The position numbers were made by a program, and so were the translations under genes. The notes under the pieces were generated by a model. It was given only the letters and a program-made list of their open reading frames with translations, was not told the origin of the DNA and made no database searches. A DNA stretch of 64,000 nt from CAZIVE01 sp964542435 (lineage in GTDB: Bacteria; Bacteroidota; Bacteroidia; Bacteroidales; Tannerellaceae): assembly GCA_964542435.1 (NCBI GenBank), contig CAZIVE010000001.1, forward strand, positions 1-64,000, in the 5' to 3' direction. Below, in pieces: positions 57,561 through 64,000 of the stretch (positions are counted from its first letter, which is position 1; each line of letters starts with the position of its first letter).

Positions 57561-57835
57561 GCATTTCCATGTGGAAATTCGAGTTTGTTCACCGACATGG
57601 TTGAATTTCCATGTGGAAATTCCATTTTGTTCGCCTACATAGCCCATTTTCCATGTGGAAATTCCATTTTGTTCACCTACATAGCCCATTTTCCATGTGG
57701 AAATTCCATTTTGTCCATCGACATGGTCCATTTTCCATGTGGAAATTCCATTTTGTTCATCGACATGGTCCATTTTCCATGTGGAAATTCCATTTTGTTC
57801 TCCGACATGACCGTTTTCCATGTGGAAATTATACA
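57561..57835. repeat. tandem array D, 42-bp unit with a strong dyad
   Basis: Seven copies with the anchor TTTCCATGTGGAAA at 57564, 57606, 57648, 57690, 57732, 57774 and 57815: period 42, the last step 41. The anchor is a perfect 6-bp inverted repeat with a 2-base centre, extended by AA/TT in some copies. The other half of the unit is more variable and contains the ATTTTGTTCATCGACA-like segment shared with array E. The array is open in one plus-strand frame only because 42 is a multiple of three. Confidence 0.92.
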
Positions 57836-57844
57836 TGCTCGCCG

Positions 57845-58365
57845 ACAAAGTTGAATTGCAAAGTTGCTTAACCATTTTGTCGATGAACAAAACCGAAATG
57901 CAAAGTTGCATAACCATTTTGTCGATGAACAAAATCGAATTGCAAAGTTGCATAACCATTTTGTCGATGAACAAAACCGAAATGTAAAGTTGCATAACCA
58001 TTTTGTTGATGAACAAAACCGAAATGTAAAGTTGCATAGCCATTTTGTTGATGAACAAAATCGAAATGTAAAGTTGCATAGCCATTTGTCGATGAACAAA
58101 ATCGAAATGTAAAGTTGCATAGCCATTTGTCGATGAACAAAATCGAAATGTAAAGTTGCATAGCCATTTGTCGATGAACAAAATCGAAATGNNNNNNNNN
58201 NNNNNNNNNNNNNNNNNNNNNNNNNNNNNNNNNNNNNNNNNNNNNNNNNNNNNNNNNNNNNNNNNNNNNNNNNNNNNNNNNNNNNNNNNNNACAAAATCG
58301 AAATGTAAAGTTGCATAGCCATTTGTCGATGAACAAAATCGAAATGCAGAGTTGCATAGCCATTT
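57845..58365. repeat. tandem array E, 42/41-bp unit, interrupted by a gap
   Basis: Anchor AAAGTTGC at 57860, 57902, 57944, 57986, 58028 and 58070 (period 42), then 58111 and 58152 (period 41). After the gap come 58307 and 58348 (period 41; AGAGTTGC in the last). The unit contains TTTTGTT-GATG-AACAAAA, a hairpin with 7-bp arms in some copies. The change from 42 to 41 is the loss of one T in the run after CCA. Array E directly follows array D and its core is the reverse complement of D's. Confidence 0.92.
58192..58291. other. assembly gap (100 N) inside array E
   Basis: Nominal gap within the tandem repeat; the number of missing copies is unknown. Confidence 0.95.
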
Positions 58366-58468
58366 GCAGATTCCGCATGATACCAATTCCAAAATACGGC
58401 GTAAGTATATACGAATGAGGATGTTCATCGGAAATCAATTGTTCAAAATTGGTTTTTATAGGGCAGAT

Positions 58469-58500
58469 TTTGGCCAGAGGTATGGTTTGCATTATCTTTG
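58469..58500 (+). promoter_or_regulatory. promoter of the esterase-NamZ-receptor operon
   Basis: TTTG (58469-58472), 20 bases, then TATCTTTG (58493-58500). Both boxes match the consensus perfectly; the start codon is 32 bases further on. Confidence 0.8.
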
Positions 58501-58532
58501 CATCAAATATATTACTTTAATTCATCAGGAAT

Positions 58533-59702
58533 ATGAAGCGTGTGATAGGAGCCATCCTAATGGTTTGCTGCCTCGGATTGACGGTAGCGGCACAAGAGAA
58601 TGTACGCGGAGCGAGAAAGGTGATCGTTTCACCGGAAGTGAATGGAACGAGCGTGACCTTGCGCCTCGTGGCGCCCAATGCTCGGAGAGTCGTCGTGCAA
58701 GGTGGATGGCTACCCATGATGTCGCCGGGAGCGGATATGACCTTGGGCAATGACACAGTCTGGACCTACACGGCAAACAACCTGGCTTCCGATCAATATC
58801 GCTATAACTTTATTGTGGACGGCACGCGCATCATCGATCCGAACAATGTCTTTATGATCCGCGACGTCGGGTCGCTGTTCAGTCTGTTCAACGTTTCCGG
58901 CGGTGTCGGTGATTATTATATGGTAAAGGATGTGCCTCATGGAAATGTCACTCGTACCTGGTACCATTCCGCAACGTTCGGCGTGGACCGTCGTTTGACG
59001 GTATATACACCGGCTGGTTATGATAGCAAAAAGAGTTATCCCGTCTTCTATCTCCTGCACGGAAGTGGCGGCGATGAAGAGGCCTGGATCACTCAGGGAT
59101 GCGTGGCACAGATCATGGATAATCTGATTGCGGAAGGCAAAGCCGTTCCGATGATTGTGGTCATGCCTAACGGCAATCCCGACAAGCAGGCGGCTCCAGG
59201 CGAGACATCGGAAAACTTCAACTATACGCCGGTGATGAGCAACGCCTTTCCGAAATACAAAGACGGATCGTATGAAATGGCTTTCCCTGAGATCGTCAAA
59301 TTTATCGAAAAGACATACAGCGTAAAGGCCGATAAGAGCCACAGAGCACTCGCGGGACTTTCCATGGGTGGTTTTCACACGATGTTTATCTCTATGAACT
59401 TCCCGGATATGTTTGACTATGTTGGACTATTCTCTCCAGGCGTCAGCAACAACGGCGTACATCTCGAAACTCCGGCTTATCAGAACCGCGAGGCGAAATG
59501 GAAGGTGCAGGCTCAGAAGGGCGTCAAACTCTATTGGATAGGAGTGGGCAGCGAAGACTTTCTCTATAAAGACATCGCGGCTTGTCGTCAGTCTATGGAA
59601 CAATGCGGCATCAAAGATGTCTATCGTGAGACCGACAGAGGACACGAATGGACCAACTGGCGCAAGTATCTCGTAGAATTTTCCCAAAAGCTTTTCAAAT
59701 AA
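58533..59702 (+). CDS. secreted CE1-like esterase with N-terminal E-set domain
   Basis: A 389-residue protein with a signal peptide (about 1-20). An N-terminal Ig-like/CBM48-type domain (about 28-110, VTLRLVAPNARRVVVQGGW, YRYNFIVDGTRIIDPNN) precedes an alpha/beta-hydrolase of the esterase D / XynZ feruloyl-esterase type. The catalytic features are YPVFYLLHGSGGDEEAW, the nucleophile Ser277 in LAGLSMGGFHT and His371 in DRGHEWTNW; the acid is probably Asp in VGSEDFLY. Relatives release ferulate or acetate from xylan or enterobactin-like esters. It is the first gene of an operon with namZ (0 bases between stop and next start) and a TonB-dependent receptor. Confidence 0.88.
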   Translation: MKRVIGAILMVCCLGLTVAAQENVRGARKVIVSPEVNGTSVTLRLVAPNARRVVVQGGWLPMMSPGADMTLGNDTVWTYTANNLASDQYRYNFIVDGTRIIDPNNVFMIRDVGSLFSLFNVSGGVGDYYMVKDVPHGNVTRTWYHSATFGVDRRLTVYTPAGYDSKKSYPVFYLLHGSGGDEEAWITQGCVAQIMDNLIAEGKAVPMIVVMPNGNPDKQAAPGETSENFNYTPVMSNAFPKYKDGSYEMAFPEIVKFIEKTYSVKADKSHRALAGLSMGGFHTMFISMNFPDMFDYVGLFSPGVSNNGVHLETPAYQNREAKWKVQAQKGVKLYWIGVGSEDFLYKDIAACRQSMEQCGIKDVYRETDRGHEWTNWRKYLVEFSQKLFK

Positions 59703-60911
59703 ATGAAAATGAACAAACGTATAGATATCCTCGTCCTTTTCTTTGCGCTTCTGCTTTGTCAGAGTCTCTCGGCAGCAGGGAAAGTTCGCGTGGGTGCTGA
59801 ACGAATGGACCAGTTGGAGTCGTTGCTCCGAGGCAAACGAATCGCCTTGGTGGTCAATCAGACTTCGGTGGTGGGAATGAATCAGGTACATCTCCTCGAT
59901 ACACTTGTCGCCGACCGTTATCGCGTCATGAAGGTGTTCGCTCCGGAACACGGACTCAGAGGGAAAGAGGATGCAGGCGCTACGATCAACAACACCAAGG
60001 ATGAGAAGACCGGCGTACCCATCCTTTCCATTTACGGCAAGACCAAAAAGCCCTCTGCTGAAGATCTGAGGGATGTGGATGTGGTCGTATTCGACATTCA
60101 GGACGTAGGCGCACGTTTCTATACCTATATTAGTACACTGCATTACGTCATGGAAGCTTGCGCTGAACAGGGCAAGGAGATGGTGGTCCTCGATCGTCCC
60201 AATCCGAATGATTATGTGGACGGACCGATGCGAAAAGAGGGATTCCAATCCTTTGTCGGTGTCGATCCGCTGCCTTTGCTTCACGGCGTAACGGTGGGTG
60301 AGCTGGCTAGAATGATCAACGGAGAACACTGGTTGGCCAGTAAGCCAGACACATGCCGATTGACCGTTGTAAAAATGGAAGGTTGGAAACACGGAGACCG
60401 CTATTCACTTCCGGTGAAGCCCTCTCCTAACCTGCCCAATGATATCGCCATCAGACTTTATCCTTCGCTCTGCTTCTTTGAAGCAACCAACGTCAGCGTA
60501 GGTCGAGGCACCACGATACCCTTTCAGATCATCGGTTATCCCGATCCGAACTTCGGCAGCTTTACCTTCACCCCGAAATCACTTCCGGGATTCGACACCA
60601 ATCCTCTGCAGAAAGACAAACTGTGCTACGGCGAAGATCTTCGTGGAGAACATCCCGATGGTTTGACACTGCGCTACTTCCTCCGCTTCTATGAGAAATC
60701 AGGAAAAGAGAAGGCCTTTTTCTTCTCACGTCCGACATGGTTCGATTCTCTCGCCGGCTCCAAACAGCTCCGCACTCAGATTGTAAGAGGATTAACCGAG
60801 CAGGAGATCCGCGCCTCTTGGCAAGCGGACTTGAACAAGTATAAACAAATAAGAAAGAAATATCTATTGTATCCGGATTATCAAAATCAATTTAAAAACA
60901 AGAAAAAGTAA
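59703..60911 (+). CDS. namZ: DUF1343 exo-beta-N-acetylmuramidase NamZ-like (GH171)
   Basis: A 402-residue exported protein with a signal peptide (about 1-24). DUF1343 hallmarks: RIALVVNQTSVV, VFAPEHGLRGKEDAGA, SIYGKTKKPSAEDLRDVDVVVFDIQDVGARFYTYIST (in part), VLDRPNPN, LLHGVTVGELA, WLxSxxxxSxxxxY-like LPNDIAIRLYPSLCFFEATNVSVGRGT. NamZ releases terminal MurNAc from peptidoglycan fragments, permitting cell-wall recycling or scavenging. It starts directly after the esterase stop. The receptor gene follows after 6 bases. Confidence 0.88.
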   Translation: MKMNKRIDILVLFFALLLCQSLSAAGKVRVGAERMDQLESLLRGKRIALVVNQTSVVGMNQVHLLDTLVADRYRVMKVFAPEHGLRGKEDAGATINNTKDEKTGVPILSIYGKTKKPSAEDLRDVDVVVFDIQDVGARFYTYISTLHYVMEACAEQGKEMVVLDRPNPNDYVDGPMRKEGFQSFVGVDPLPLLHGVTVGELARMINGEHWLASKPDTCRLTVVKMEGWKHGDRYSLPVKPSPNLPNDIAIRLYPSLCFFEATNVSVGRGTTIPFQIIGYPDPNFGSFTFTPKSLPGFDTNPLQKDKLCYGEDLRGEHPDGLTLRYFLRFYEKSGKEKAFFFSRPTWFDSLAGSKQLRTQIVRGLTEQEIRASWQADLNKYKQIRKKYLLYPDYQNQFKNKKK

Positions 60912-60917
60912 AAGTAA

Positions 60918-62978
60918 ATGAACAATTCAACACTGCATGCTTCTACTGCATACCGTTTCCGCCGCTTCATGCGCGAGCGCTATGCTGCCTATGCAAGCAT
61001 GCACAGAGTCATTAACATCGGTGTCGTTGCAGCCAGCACATTGCTCTTCGCCTTCCCGAACAGTGCACAAGCACAGACGGAGATGAAGCACAAGCCAGCC
61101 GTAGCGACCGAAGAAAGCCCCATCGCTCTCGATGAGGTCGAAGTGACGGCATCGCGTGCGCCGATCGCTCTTCAGGATGCCTCACGTATCGTGACGGTCA
61201 TCACAGCACGCGAAATAGCCGCGGCGCCTGTCGCGAGTGTCCAAGAACTTCTCTCCTACGTCGCCGGCGTGGATGTCCGTCAAAGAGGCACGGGCGGAAC
61301 ACAGGCCGACGTTTCCATCCGAGGCGGTACGGCCGATCAAATCGCAGTACTCCTCAACGGCATCAATCTTTCCAATCCACAAACGGGACATTACAGTTTC
61401 GATCTTCCTGTCAATCTTTCGGATATCGACCATATCGAAGTGGTATATGGTCCTTCAGGTCGTATCTTCGGAGCCAGCGCCTTTGCAGGTGCCATCAACA
61501 TCGTCACCAAGACTCATAACGAGAACAGTCTGACGACGACCGATGAAGCCGGCATGCATGGCCTGTGGAAAGTGGAAGGCGGATGGAACGCTGCCACAAA
61601 GTCCTACTCGCAACGTCTCTCCGGAAGCTACGCATCGTCTGACGGATACATGGACAACACCGACTATAAAATCGCAAACGGTTTTTGGCAGTCGATGGTC
61701 CGTACCTCATCCGCCGATATCCAAATGCAGGCCGGAATCAACGAGAAACATTATGGAGCCAACAGCTTCTACTCTGCTGCCTATCCCAATCAGAAAGACA
61801 ACACGCAAAGGATGTTCGTTTCGGCCGGAGCCGAGACGAAAGGAGCCATTAAGTTCACGCCGCGCGCCTATTGGATGAAGAGCACCGACCGCTTTCAGCT
61901 CTTCCGGAACAATCCGGCAAGCTGGTACACAAGTGACAACTATCACGAAACGCACGTGTTCGGTTTCAATATGAATGCCGAAGCAGACTGGGCGCTTGGT
62001 CGTACCGTGGCAGGTCTTGAATTCCGCGACGAAGGTGTGAGAAGCAATGTATTGGGCACCGATCTCTCCGAGAAACAGAAAGTTCCAGGTGAGGATGCCT
62101 ATTACACCAAGAGTGCAGACCGTTCCAACGTCAGCTATTTCTTGGAGCACAATGTAAAATGGCAACGTCTCACTCTCTCAGCAGGCGTGTTGGCCAACCA
62201 CAACTCATCGCTTCATGAACCGGTCCATTTTTATCCCGGAGCAGACATCAGTTTCCGTGTCACAGACAATTTCAAGCTCTATGCCAACTGGAATCGTTCG
62301 CTCCGTATGCCTACGTTCACGGATCTCTATTACAAGAGCAAAACCAACCAGGGCAATGTCAATCTGAAACCCGAGAAGAGTGAAGCTTCGGAGTTTGGTA
62401 TGAAGTATGCCAACAGTTTTATCAGTGCCGACGCGGATATCTATTATCGCAAAGGCAAGGACATGATTGACTGGGTGAAGAAGAACTCCGGCGACATTTG
62501 GGAAAGCCGTAATCTCACAGAGGTCAACAACCTCGGAGTGGAGACCAACGTTCGTTTTCTGCCCCGCAATCTATGGGGACAACAATGCTTCATCGAGAAA
62601 GCGGAGTTTTCCTATGCCTACATTCATCAAAACAAGAACAGCGAGGGGCTCATCTCCAACTATGCTCTGGATTACCTGAAGAATAAGTTCACTGCCGAAC
62701 TGAGCCATCGCATTTGGAAAGAGATATCCGCAACCTGGTACTTCCGTCATCAAGATCGCGTCGGAGGCTATACGAAGTACGTCAACAGCAAAGCTGTCGG
62801 CGAAACCCCTTACAAGCCCTACAGCACACTTGATCTGAAAGTCAACTGGCAACATAACCTGTTAGGCATCTATGCCGAAGCCAACAACATCTTCGACAAG
62901 ACCTACTACGACTTAGGTAACATTCCGCAGCCCGGATTCTGGTTCAAAGCCGGATTCACCTACACGCTGCCTCTCTAA
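60918..62978 (+). CDS. BtuB-like TonB-dependent outer-membrane receptor
   Basis: A 686-residue TonB-dependent receptor. The N-terminus is unusual: about 27 residues rich in Arg (RFRRFMRERYAAYASMHR) precede the hydrophobic core of the signal peptide (INIGVVAASTLLFAF, cleavage near AQA-Q). Met28 is a possible later start, but the ATG at 60918 has the normal operon spacing. The TonB box is LDEVEVTASR, the plug has VDVRQRGTGGTQADVSIRGG and PSGRIFGASAFAGAINIVTKT, and the barrel ends in WFKAGFTYTLPL. The size and plug resemble BtuB, but no cobalamin riboswitch or btu genes are nearby, so the ligand may instead be related to the esterase/NamZ products. Confidence 0.88.
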   Translation: MNNSTLHASTAYRFRRFMRERYAAYASMHRVINIGVVAASTLLFAFPNSAQAQTEMKHKPAVATEESPIALDEVEVTASRAPIALQDASRIVTVITAREIAAAPVASVQELLSYVAGVDVRQRGTGGTQADVSIRGGTADQIAVLLNGINLSNPQTGHYSFDLPVNLSDIDHIEVVYGPSGRIFGASAFAGAINIVTKTHNENSLTTTDEAGMHGLWKVEGGWNAATKSYSQRLSGSYASSDGYMDNTDYKIANGFWQSMVRTSSADIQMQAGINEKHYGANSFYSAAYPNQKDNTQRMFVSAGAETKGAIKFTPRAYWMKSTDRFQLFRNNPASWYTSDNYHETHVFGFNMNAEADWALGRTVAGLEFRDEGVRSNVLGTDLSEKQKVPGEDAYYTKSADRSNVSYFLEHNVKWQRLTLSAGVLANHNSSLHEPVHFYPGADISFRVTDNFKLYANWNRSLRMPTFTDLYYKSKTNQGNVNLKPEKSEASEFGMKYANSFISADADIYYRKGKDMIDWVKKNSGDIWESRNLTEVNNLGVETNVRFLPRNLWGQQCFIEKAEFSYAYIHQNKNSEGLISNYALDYLKNKFTAELSHRIWKEISATWYFRHQDRVGGYTKYVNSKAVGETPYKPYSTLDLKVNWQHNLLGIYAEANNIFDKTYYDLGNIPQPGFWFKAGFTYTLPL

Positions 62979-63004
62979 GTCCTTTTTCGGATACAAATAG
63001 ACAG

Positions 63005-63037
63005 AAAGGCTCTGCGAGATTTCCTTGCAGAGCCTTT
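63005..63037 (+). terminator. terminator after the receptor gene
   Basis: Perfect 11-bp arms (63005-63015 and 63027-63037) followed by TATTTTGG. Confidence 0.88.
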
Positions 63038-63081
63038 TATTTTGGAGTCACGATACCGTTATTGCAGCAAACAGGCCTAAA

Positions 63082-63110
63082 AAAGGCGACCTCTTTCGGA
63101 AGCCGCCTTT
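63082..63110 (-). terminator. terminator after rprY
   Basis: AAAGGCG (63082-63088) pairs with CGCCTTT (63104-63110), with further wobble pairs inside; the minus-strand tail is T-rich (complement of 63079-63084). It lies 18 bases beyond the rprY stop. Confidence 0.75.
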
Positions 63111-63128
63111 CTCTTTAATCAATACCTT

Positions 63129-63860
63129 TTAAAGTACCTCAACACCGCCGTCATGCGCTTTTTCTTCGCCTGAAGGTGTGATCAGTTTGTAACCTTTTCC
63201 GTGGATGTTGATGATTTCGATACCGGGATCATCCTTCAACAGCTTGCGGAGCTTCGTGATATAAACGTCCATGCTACGAGCATTGAAGTAATTATCATCT
63301 ACCCAAATGGTTTTCAGAGCATAGTTACGTTCCAGAATCTCATTGGCATGAGCACAAAGCAATCCGAGAAGCTCGCACTCCTTCGTTGTCAGTTTCGTCA
63401 TCTTATCGCCGATAGAAAGTGTCTGTTTCTGTGTGTCGAACATGAAGTTGCCGAGTTTGTAGAAAGGCACGTCTTTCAGCTTCTTACCCTTCACACGGCG
63501 CATAATGGCTTCGATACGAAGCAACAGCTCTTCCATGCTGAAAGGTTTGGTCAAATAATCATCAGCTCCAATCTTGAAGCCTTCCAGAATATCCTCTTTC
63601 AAGGTCTTTGCCGTCAGGAAAATGATCGGGATATCAGCGTTGAGCTGTCTGATTTCCTGTGCCAGCGTGTAACCGTCTTTCTTAGGCATCATGACATCAA
63701 GTACGCAGATATCATACTTGGTCTTCGTGAAACCTCTATATCCGGCCTCGCCATCGGGGAACAGATCCGTTTGATACCCTTTTGCTTGGAGATACTCTCT
63801 CAAGAGCATACCCAGATTCTCGTCGTCTTCACAAAAGAAGATCTTCATTTTTTCGTCCAT
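63129..63860 (-). CDS. rprY: OmpR-family response regulator RprY
   Basis: A 243-residue regulator with the receiver motifs IFFCEDDENLG, Asp55 in ICVLDVMMPKKDG, Thr in IFLTAKT and Lys in DDYLTKPFS. The winged helix has LTTKECELLGLLCAHANEILERNYALKTIW, then NARSMDVYITKLRKLLKDD, and the wing IINIHGKGYKLI. The sequence is characteristic of Bacteroidales RprY. It starts 2 bases after the stop of its kinase gene at the window edge. Known targets in relatives include stress and oxidative genes; none is inferred here. Confidence 0.92.
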   Translation of the reverse strand: MDEKMKIFFCEDDENLGMLLREYLQAKGYQTDLFPDGEAGYRGFTKTKYDICVLDVMMPKKDGYTLAQEIRQLNADIPIIFLTAKTLKEDILEGFKIGADDYLTKPFSMEELLLRIEAIMRRVKGKKLKDVPFYKLGNFMFDTQKQTLSIGDKMTKLTTKECELLGLLCAHANEILERNYALKTIWVDDNYFNARSMDVYITKLRKLLKDDPGIEIINIHGKGYKLITPSGEEKAHDGGVEVL

Positions 63861-63862
63861 AA

Positions 63863-64000
63863 CTAACTTTTTATTAGCGGTAAAGTAATAATAAATTTTG
63901 TTCCTACATTTCCTTCGCCACTTTCAGCTCTGATAGAGCCTTTGTGGTCTTCTATGATTTTCCGGACGTAAGCCAAGCCCAGTCCGAAACCTTTTACATC
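63863..64000 (-). CDS. rprX: sensor histidine kinase RprX, C-terminal end (cut by window edge)
   Basis: The last 45 codons of a kinase: [20 protein letters not shown] is the G2 box and final helix of an HATPase_c domain, followed by [16 protein letters not shown] and the stop at 63863. The position directly before rprY, with 2 bases between, identifies it as the partner kinase. The rest lies outside the window. Confidence 0.85.
   Translation of the reverse strand, partial: DVKGFGLGLAYVRKIIEDHKGSIRAESGEGNVGTKFIITLPLIKS

Noticed and set aside
57561..58365. Possible CRISPR array
   Set aside because: Units follow each other directly with the whole 41-42 bp conserved; there are no unique spacers and no cas genes.
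57495..58492. Long open frames on both strands through arrays D and E (up to about 275 residues)
   Set aside because: They exist only because 42 is a multiple of three and the units lack stops. They cross a gap, have no ribosome-binding site and encode Cys/Phe-rich repeats unlike any known protein.
60700..60918. Cobalamin riboswitch before the BtuB-like receptor
   Set aside because: The receptor starts 6 bases after namZ, leaving no room for a riboswitch, and none of its conserved boxes was seen in front of the operon.

Overview
The window is chromosomal DNA from a member of the Bacteroidales, most likely a Prevotella-like gut or oral species. Evidence includes a SusC/SusD pair, S46 dipeptidyl-peptidase, RprX/RprY, a GTPase-defective EF-G paralog, DUF6261, DUF6377 and DUF6057 proteins, a PorE-type OmpA lipoprotein, and promoters of the Bacteroidetes form TAnnTTTG. 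Seven runs of exactly 100 N show that this is a scaffold with gaps of unknown true size. Reading frames across those gaps cannot be trusted. No rRNA, tRNA, IS element or CRISPR array was seen.

Layout. 0.5-11.3 kb: TlpA-like thioredoxin, GH30 lipoprotein, a LytTR regulator with its LytS-type kinase (cut by a gap), a SusA-like secreted alpha-amylase, an OmpR/HisKA two-component pair, and pieces of a ROK kinase, a DUF6377 protein and a Nudix hydrolase. 11.7-21 kb: a rhamnoside utilisation locus read leftwards: SusC, SusD, GH78 rhamnosidase and a secreted metallo-beta-lactamase-fold hydrolase. 21-24.5 kb: an A+T-rich, gene-poor island holding a DUF6261 gene. 24.5-42.4 kb: leftward genes for a DEAD-box helicase, a beta-propeller lipoprotein with a CxxCH motif plus a DUF6057 membrane protein, YidC, CTP synthase, a large unrecognised secreted protein, EF-G2, S46 peptidase, a CYTH protein and a Smr protein. 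42.6-50.6 kb: QueA, PorE-like lipoprotein, YeiH with a convergent LysR regulator, and a BlaI/M56 pair. 50.7-57.4 kb: ValS, PanB, VIT-type transporter (gapped), HemW and UxuA. 58.5-63 kb: a tight operon of esterase, NamZ and a BtuB-like receptor. The right edge holds RprY and the end of RprX.

The most unusual structure is a set of five intergenic tandem arrays (A near 6.5 kb, B near 11.5 kb, C near 48.2 kb, D and E near 57.6-58.4 kb). Each has its own unit sequence, but every unit is 41-43 bp, close to four turns of B-DNA. Most units carry short dyads, and every array lies between genes of opposite orientation. D and E abut and share a 16-bp core in inverted orientation. Two of the seven gaps fall inside such arrays.

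Many genes serve glycan capture and turnover (GH30, GH13, GH78, SusCD, CE1-like esterase, NamZ, UxuA, ROK kinase), with several sensor/regulator pairs beside them. The rest is housekeeping. Gene calls rest on motifs read by eye; no database search was possible.
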